Of a DNA stretch of 64,000 bases, positions 57,066 through 64,000 are shown in pieces; the first letter of the stretch is position 1, and every line of letters begins with the position of its first letter. A program made the position numbers and the translations under genes. The notes beneath the pieces were generated by a model. That model was not told the DNA's origin and ran no database searches. It was given only the letters and a program-made list of their open reading frames with translations. The DNA comes from Hirundichthys speculiger (Eukaryota > Chordata > Actinopteri > Beloniformes > Exocoetidae), in NCBI GenBank assembly GCA_018398805.1, contig JAGFBZ010000342.1:2502001-2566000 (forward strand), read 5' to 3'.

Positions 57066-58133
57066 AAAAAATGTAAATAAAAATTTACCCACAATAGAAA
57101 CACAGAAAGCATCCCAAATGTTAAAAGTGAGTAATTTTATCATCTTGTATAAAATATTAGCTCATCTTGAATGTGATGGTGGCGACGTGTCTCATGGAGT
57201 TGGAACTTGGTCAGGAACTTGGTCACCAGTCTAAGAAAACTGTGACTACAAACTGTGAAACAATTTCAGAATAATGTTCCTCGGTATAAGATCGCAAAGG
57301 CTTTGAATATCTCATTATCCACACCGCGTAATAACATCTAAAGACTCTGAAAGCTCTGCGCAGAGGAAACGAGGCTGAAAAACCATCACTGGACGGCCAA
57401 CGATATTCTGGCCCTGAGGTGGCGCCGCATTAAAACAGGCGTGATGATGAAACAGAAACAACTGCATGGACTCAGGAAAACTTCCAGAAATGCCCTGCCT
57501 GGGGACTCCTCTTTGCTGCAGGATTTCTGCAGTCGTATAAGATCATAACATCTCACACCTGTACGATTTGAATTTGCTCAACCTTGAGTTCGATGTCCAG
57601 AATGGTACGATGCGCAGACTGCAAGATGATGAGCCCTGTTGGGTCGAAGGGTCCAACTGATGCGGAGATGTGGACCGGTGCCACATCCTCCAGACTAAAG
57701 AGGAGAGGGACCATCCATCTGAGTTCAGAAGCCTGCATCCCTGATAATAGGTACTAGGGATGCAACGGTACTCGGTAAAATACCAAACCGTTCGGTACGA
57801 ACTGTATGGGACAATACGCTTTTATGTCCCGCTGTATTTATGTTCCAATAACTTTGCATTGGACTTGCACGTGAGCGTGCGTACCTTTTAGGCAACAGGC
57901 CGCCACTGCATGTTAATGTCCACTCGCCTCCGCTCACTCACAGTGCCCAACCGATCACACTTTGGCCGGTTGGCTGCAGCTCATAGACACATAAAAACAA
58001 GCAGGCATGGGCAGCGGTAGCGGAGAAATTGGGAAAAACTTTTTTTAATCGCCGGTGTGGGAGCATTTTGGTTTTGCTGTTGAATACACCAGCGAGGGAG
58101 TGAAAACAGTTAACAGAAACTTCACAGTCTGTG

Positions 58134-58752
58134 GGCCCGATCTTCCACCAAACCTTCTAAAGCCGCTATTAAGGGATAGCGGGTAGCGGGAGAGGCGTTT
58201 CCCTGCAAAGAACGCAATCTTCCACCTCCCTAAACCTTCGATCTTACCTGCGTAAGATCCAGTTGTTACCAGTTGTGCATCTTGGCGCAGCTGATGTGCT
58301 TTTTAAAATACTGCAGAACGAATCATTGGATGCGTATTTAAAGATCAATGTTCCTGTCCCTCCTCGACCACCAACAGTTTCAGTCATATCGGAAATAAAT
58401 TCCCACATCCAACCTTTTCCAGCTTGACACCAGAGACAAAGATCCTTAGTTTCCTCCACAGCAGACATCTGGATGAGATCATGTCACAGCTGTACAGACT
58501 GACGTGTCTGGCCGTGACTATTCCCACATCCACCACAACTGCTGACCAGACATCCTCTGACCTCAAGAGAATAAAAACGTATGACAGGAATACGGTGATG
58601 CGTAATCGAGAGGTCGAGCCATTTGTGCAGGTCCACATGTGACCAGGTGGACGCACGTTTATTCCATTTGGACGCGCTCTTTTACGCGCCAACATGCGAG
58701 TTGCGCTTTCCGCAAACTCGGTATCTTGCGATTGCGGGTTTAGGGTAGCGGG
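58134..58752 (+). mobile_element. Family H element, nested copy with hAT-domain relic
   Basis: Starts GGGCCCGATCTTCCACCAAA and is colinear with 25344-26530 through the hAT-domain part and the TTTGGACGCGCTCTTTTACG block. It ends early at TAGCGGGTGGTC, without the normal right terminus. Confidence 0.75.
58424..58642 (+). pseudogene. hAT dimerisation-domain relic, second copy
   Basis: Reads LYRLTCLAVTIPTSTTTAD, LKRIKTY and RNT, almost the same as 25991-26242; here the KRIKTY tyrosine expected in hAT proteins is kept. No catalytic region accompanies it. Confidence 0.78.
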
Positions 58753-59215
58753 TGGTCTGAAACTGTACCGAATCCGTACCGAAGCCGTGACACAAAAACT
58801 GCGGTACGGACCGTAGCGTGAGCCACCTGTACCGTTGCAACCCTAGTAGGTACAGGTTTGAAAGTGAGATGTGCTGACAGCCTCTGCATATGTTGCTCTG
58901 AGGGAAGGCCTTGCATCTCTCATCTACTACAAAGCATGGCTTTAGAGCAGAAGAGTCCAGGCCCTGAACTGGCCCGCCTGCAGTCCAGACCGTTCACCAG
59001 CTGAAAATGTCTGATGCATCATGCAGCAAATAAAAATCTGACAGAGAAGATCCAGGACTGTTTGTGGAGCTGCAGTCCTGCGTCAGGCCAGATCGGGACA
59101 ACACCCCTGTCTCCTCATGGTGCTAAAAGAACACTGCGGTACACATCGTCTCAAGTTCTCCTGAGACGTGTTACTGCCATGAAATTCAAGAAAACCCACA
59201 AAACTTGCAGCGATC

Positions 59216-60184
59216 CGTCAAAACTCCATTTTTGGATGAAGAATAGCTGCGCCGCCTCTGCCGCTGTCACTCCAAAGCCTCTTTTGTTTCAGGATGTAGC
59301 TTCTGTGGATTTACGCTCACAGGTGGTGAAGGTGATGCTAAAACGGAGAGAGCTTCAGTTTAAAATTTTAATGCGCGTGGAAGATGGAGGAAAGCTTTCC
59401 TTTTCCCTCCTCAGTTTACAGGGTTTTTTTTTAAGTGGATGCCCCCGGTGTCACCCCATCTCCACCCTCCTCACTCTACTCCCCTTTTTCTGTTCCTTTT
59501 AGACTGATTTTTTTTCCACATCGCTCTCTGCAACTCCCCACCCCTCACCCCCCTCCCCCTCCTGAGCTTCATCCCACAGACTTGGTGTGTTTTGCTAAGG
59601 AGAAATTTGCTCAATTACTCTTGCTGTCAGAAGATGGGTCCAGCTCTGCACGTGCCATCCTCCGCCTGGAAAAGTACACGAGGGAAGGACATAGATGGGG
59701 GGGGCGGGGGGGCAGCAATGTGTTGCGTCTTTGAATGGAGCTCAAGGACGCCTGACGGCTGCAAGTTCAGCTCAGGAGCTCTTAAATCTCGTCCCACTAA
59801 CCATCCTCCATCGCTCTGTGAAGTGCAACGGTTTATCACACGGCGAACGACGTCCTTGAAAATCAAAGTCTGAATCTTTAGCCTCTGAAGGTTGATCTGA
59901 GAAAGCAAGAATTGTAAAGCCTCTTTTCGTGTTGCTTTCATGCTGTAAAAGAGGGACGTCAGACTCCATTTCATCTGGAGCCACATCAACCGTCTGGTCA
60001 CCGTCAGAGGGCTGGTTCCGCTCTGCTGCCTCAGACGAGGCTTCCTGGACATTTTCTTGACGTTCTTGACGTTAAGAGGCTCTTTCTGGTCAGGACAAAC
60101 CTGCTCATATTATGTTCAGGATCTACTGATGTAGAAATGGACCTTTATAAAGACACTCAATAAACCCCAGGGTGCAGGTAGACT
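59216..60184. other. Unclassified DNA
   Basis: Several overlapping frames between 59435 and 60052 on both strands have no recognised domain or splice sites. A G-rich run lies at 59697-59711. Confidence 0.4.
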
Positions 60185-60945
60185 GCAGGTGGTGCAAAAT
60201 GTAGCAGTTATTGTAAAAGCTGATTTCACAACAAAATTTGTGCTGTTGACAAAAAATGTAGACAAAAATTTGCATTTTTGTGACAAAAATTTGATTTTTT
60301 TTCACCTAAAGTTGTAAGTTTATATTTTATGTTTAAAAAGTTGCAATTTCACAACAGAAGTTCACGATTTGTACAATGCAAACGAACAATTCAGAAAAGT
60401 TGGGAATTTTTGTCAAAAAGTCAAATTTTTGTGAACTGTGTCATTTTAAGACAGAAAGCCATAATTAAATGTAAAAAAAAATGTGATTTATCTGAAATTT
60501 GAGATTTTATAACAAAAAGTTGCAGTCTTGTGAAATTCAGGATTTTTCAACAACATTTTTTTCTCCAAAAGTCAATTTTTTTATTTCAGAAATTTGTGAT
60601 TTGTTTTGTAATTTTATGTTTAAAAAAAGCAATAGCAAAATTTTAAAATAACTGAGAGTCACAATTTTGCAACAGTAGAAGAAATTCACCAGTTTTATGA
60701 CAAATGTTGGGATTTTCTGTCAAGTTGCTCTTTTTTAATACAACAAAAAAATGCAAAAGTTATAATTTCGTGAATTTCCATCCTTTTACACAAAAGCCAT
60801 AATTATCAAAATTGTGACTCTGAAATTTGAGATTTTAAAATAAATTTTGCTTTTTACGACAAAAAGCTGTGATATTGTGAAATTTGTGATTTTACAACAA
60901 ACTGTTATTATTATATCTGCCGTCTTACAACAACATATTTGCTTC
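60185..60945 (+). repeat. Degenerate AT-rich tandem array E, copy 3
   Basis: AAAAAGTTGCAATTTCACAA, TGAAATTTGAGATTTTA and ACAAAAAGTTGCAG-type words repeat at 25-35 base spacing for about 760 bp. Same orientation as 39655-40445, opposite to 16845-17690. Confidence 0.7.
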
Positions 60946-61949
60946 TCTTTGTTCAACACAAACACACTGTTGCTTCCCATCTCTCTTCAAACTATAAACC
61001 CGTCTATAAAAAGTCCTCCTCTTCTTGGACATTTGTTTTCTACGTCCATCACTCAAATGATGTCATTTGAGATGCTGATATCCATCATCGGATAGCTGAC
61101 AGTTGTAATGCATTGTGGGATGTGTAGTTCTGGTCCATGTGCACCTCTAAAACGATAATTGTAAGTAGGCAGATGTGGCAGTAAAAGCTCTGCAGAAGAA
61201 TGGAGGGTGAGAGGGAGGTGGAGGGGACGATCAGGCAACAACAGCAGACAGTACAGGGAGGCTACGACAGAAAATTAATTCTCATTGTTAATGGCTCCTC
61301 TAATTGTGTTGGCTTTAATGACCGTGACACCGCCGTGGCTGTTTTTAATGGGTCCAGAACACAGGCGGTCTCTGAGGAGTCACAGATTAGTGTTGGAACA
61401 GCAGAGGCACTTCTTCGCTCAGATAAAAGGTTGTATCCCGCTTGTCGGTAAGAAAACCCAAATCAGCTGTGGTGCATTAATACTGGAGTGATTAGACTGA
61501 GAATCACGTCCACAATACTGACACTCACAGAAGAGCACTTATGCTTCTCTTTAGTGTATACAACCCATCCATCCATCCATCCATCTTCTTTACCCTCCAT
61601 CTTGTTCAAGGTTAGAGAAGACTCAAGTCTTTACCAGTCCAGTTGTTTATGCCACTAACTATTCAATTCCATGTTATTTGAAAAAAGTCTGTTAAAAAAA
61701 ACCAATGAACTAGAAGGTATTTGCGACTTGCACGTGAAATCATTCTGCGTGAAGCCCCGTCCTCCATCTACATTAGCCGTGAGCTCCGGGGGGGGGGGGC
61801 ACACACGCAGGGACTCCGATTCACCGGTCATTTGTTGAAGAGAATTAAAATTTTAAAACATAATTATGCTTGTGTGCATTTTGATTGGTCCTGCCATCAA
61901 AATAGGCTACAGCCTGTGTATGAACACTTATTTTGTTTTTTTCCAAGTA
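60946..61949. other. Unclassified DNA
   Basis: 61263-61360 (around AAAATTAATTCTCATTGTTA) is repeat-free and might be a conserved element. An L2-like scrap (CCATCCATCCATCCATC and CATCTTGTTCAAGGTTAGAG) lies at 61563-61625. No exon called. Confidence 0.4.
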
Positions 61950-62712
61950 CAGTGGTACCTCTACTTATGAAATTAATTGGTTCTGGAAGTAGTTTCGTAA
62001 GCTGAAACTTTTGTAAGTAGAGACGCGTTTTCCATGTAGATGCCTTAATCCGTTCCAAGCTCCCAAAAATTCGAACATAATTTTTTATTTATAAATTATA
62101 AATAATAGATGAAATTACATAAAAACCTATAAGAAATACATGTTAGAACTAGAAAAGCACTCAGAGAGCACAGACCTCCACCAAGCACAACAATAATCGA
62201 AGGTTTGAAAGTGATCCACAATCCAGGATTTCTTCCGGATCACACCCAAAATGAAATCAGTTCTTCCTTTTCACATTTCTGACAACTCTTGAAAATTTCA
62301 TCAAAATCCATCCATAACTTTTTGAGTTATCTTGAAAACAGACAGATAAACAGATAAACGCCTGCAGAAACATAACCTCCTTGGTGGAGGTAAAAATTGT
62401 TTTGTTTACCTGGGTTGCTGGGTTACGCTCATACAGACAAGGGGCCCTCCTAGCCAATGGGATGCCAGGAAGATACTAAGCGATAGCCAATGGCAGAGCA
62501 GCTCGGACGCACCGCTTTCAAACCGAGATACAAAGCTGACAGCTATGTTTACATTCGGTAAACTCTGGGAGCTGCGAGTAGCAGCGCTACTGGATTTCTG
62601 CCTTTCGTATCCTGAAATTTCTTTCGTAACTAGAGGTAATATTTTCCCGTTGATGCGGTTTGTAACTTGAAAATTTTGTATGTAGAGGCGTTTGTAAGTA
62701 GAGGTACCACTG
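61950..62712 (+). mobile_element. Family A element copy 2, composite with K (763 bp)
   Basis: CAGTGGTACCTCTACTTATG to TAGAGGTACCACTG, with TA at 61948-61949 and 62713-62714. Aligns along its whole length with 10413-11138. Repeat K sits at 62148-62392. Confidence 0.9.
62148..62392 (+). repeat. Repeat K nested in family A copy 2
   Basis: From ACTAGAAAAGCACTCAGAG to AACATAACCTCCTTGGTGGA plus GGT. Same junctions with family A as in copies 1 and 3. Confidence 0.8.
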
Positions 62713-62714
62713 TA

Positions 62715-63685
62715 TTCTCATTTAGAAATAGTAAGAAAAGAAAGAAAAAAATTGCCTTCCCTGCCTTTAATCTCACATAAATGCATACTCTACCACTGGG
62801 CTGACGGACCACTCACTCCTTCATTCAGGCCCCTGGGAACATTTACCTTGTTATTAAATATTTCTCCATGCATTTAAATGTGAGAATTTGCAGGGCAACA
62901 AATCCTCACCCCGGCTTTCACACACATGTAATCACACAAACGCACCATCCTCCAACCGATCAATGCCGGTGCAGAAGATTAAACTGAACTTACGTGACCT
63001 GCTTTCCGATCTTGCCCAGCACCGATTCAGTTCCCCTCCATGTCCTAAGCTCACTAATACCACCTATGAAAAATCTATAAGCTTTTATAAGCTCCTCCAC
63101 ACGCTGGCCTTAGCGTGGGGGAGAGCGTAATAAATGCACAGCGCTTTCACCGCATTTTGCTTTAACTTCTGATGTCTAATGTGTTTGTCGATGCGCTCCT
63201 CCTCCAGCTTTACTGTGTCAGTGAGCTGTCCGGCTGACTCAGCTCGCTTCAGGAGGGGAAAGATCGTTACGATAAGAAATGATACACTTCCGAGCCTGGG
63301 ATATTATCCCAGCGCTTGACGGGTCAGTCTCTGCAGACCAGGATGGAGCACGCTCATGGAGGGAAATTACACGCCAGCATGTTTGCTGATTTGAAATAAT
63401 GCAATCGTGCAGTGAAAGTGTGTATCTCTGGGGTTCAAATGTGGTTTATGCATATATAAACAGAAGACATTAGTAATCTGAGGTTTGGATCGACGTATGT
63501 GTTATTGACTGTCAGTCTCGACTATGTTTTCAGATTAAAAATTGTTGGAGATGAATTTAAATTTAAAATGCACACGTCTTTGTGGTTAGGAAATGCACAA
63601 ACACAGACTTTTCCGTTTCCTTTTAAAGGCAGGGTATGCGATTTCTTGATGATGTCATGTCTGATATGTAAAAAAATAAAATAAT
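62715..63685. other. Unclassified DNA
   Basis: 63180-63460 is repeat-free (around GGGATATTATCCCAGCGC, a short palindrome) and may be conserved. TTTAAAGGCAGGGTATGCG at 63622 resembles the end of a TTAA-type MITE, but no partner end is present. No gene called. Confidence 0.4.
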
Positions 63686-64000
63686 TAGGGCTGGACAACG
63701 ATTATAGTTTTTAATCACGATATATCACATGATTTTCCTGATTAATCGTGATTAATCGCATGATTTTTCTGATTAATCACGATTAATCGCATTGTATACG
63801 CAAAATCAAATAATGAATTCAAAAGTAGTGTAAAGGTCACTTTTATTTAAATGTTCTGCTGCCATATGAACTAAAGTGCCATAACATTTGTTATTCAAAC
63901 ACTTTTAACATCAGCACTTGTCAGTAACACATATTTAGTGTAAATCTTATCTTAAAAATGTAAAATAAAATAAAGCTTATTGCCACTGCCAGGGCATTAA
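63686..64000 (+). mobile_element. Family D element copy 4, cut by the window end
   Basis: Starts TAGGGCTGGACAACGATTAT with three GATTAATC clusters instead of the usual two, then the shared interior to GCCACTGCCAGGGCATTAA. The right part lies beyond the window. Confidence 0.8.

Larger units (their letters stand above)
57755..58845 (+). mobile_element. hAT-like element with TAGGGATGCAACGG ends (1091 bp)
   Basis: Left end TAGGGATGCAACGGTAC, right end reversed TAGGGTTGCAACGGTAC, flanked by ATAGGTAC (57747-57754) and GTAGGTAC (58846-58853), an 8-bp duplication with one mismatch. CGGTACGG/CCGTACC words lie near both ends. A family H element is nested at 58134-58752. A truncated relative lies at 320-497. 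Confidence 0.87.
57330..59215 (+). pseudogene. Tc1/mariner transposase relic, split by a hAT-like insertion
   Basis: Left part 57330-57754: EETRLKNHHWTAN, a GCGTGATGATGAAACAG stretch and TAAAGAGGAGAGGGACCATC. Right part 58846-59215: GAGGGAAGGCCTTGCATCTC, then NWPACSPDRSPAEN at 58967-59009, the motif with the last catalytic acidic residue, followed by a stop where W is expected. Same family as 38386-39045. The two parts join in the usual order once the element at 57755-58845 is taken out. Confidence 0.82.

Noticed and set aside
1..64000. tRNA, rRNA or snRNA genes
   Set aside because: I looked for tRNA A/B-box pairs with a plausible fold and for conserved rRNA/snRNA words and saw none that held up; a covariance-model search would be decisive.

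Overview
This is ordinary vertebrate chromosomal DNA, almost certainly from a teleost fish. It is AT-rich, has no operon-like ORF packing and no long open frame, and is full of short non-autonomous DNA transposons, decayed Tc1/mariner transposases and L2-like 3' tails of the kind common in ray-finned fish. I see no complete protein-coding gene, rRNA, tRNA, CRISPR array or prophage. Most open frames of 60-170 codons are chance frames in repeats or intergenic DNA.

Host signal is sparse. The best candidate is one 81-bp exon on the minus strand (52888-52968) with a strong polypyrimidine-AG acceptor and an AG|GTAAGA donor; if real, the window is mostly intron of a large minus-strand gene. A frame-shifted, 5'-truncated coding relic at about 12020-12545 has a stop codon and an AATAAA signal, as a processed pseudogene would; I cannot name its parent. 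A homeodomain-site-rich block near 35640-35800 could be a conserved non-coding element.

The rest is layered mobile DNA. Many elements can be bounded to the base because their target-site duplications (TSDs) are still visible. 8-bp hAT-type TSDs mark 1409-1767, 2340-3351, 6344-7164, 13465-14233, 21584-21948, 22463-22805, 42272-43177, 44694-45846 and (one mismatch) 57755-58845. TTAA duplications mark 9381-9771, 13722-14116 and 19549-20664. TA duplications mark 10413-11138, 44982-45729, 47045-47812, 50056-50518 and 61950-62712. Decayed Tc1-like transposases lie at 38386-39045, 43765-46500, 50540-52240, 54480-54650 and 57330-59215.

Insertions are nested up to four deep (43.7-46.5 kb) and three deep (57.3-59.2 kb), so the order of transposon activity can be read directly. 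Some elements have an unoccupied paralogous site in the same window that confirms the insertion (47045-47812 against 34.65 kb; 13722-14116 against 1.65 kb). Local oddities include a triple overlapping hairpin (36538-36654), three arrays of a degenerate AT-rich repeat, a 173-bp tandem repeat inside a piggyBac-like element, and very long homopolymers (44 C, 22 G). I found no undescribed multi-gene system; the value of the window is its well-preserved transposon stratigraphy and a few candidate host elements.
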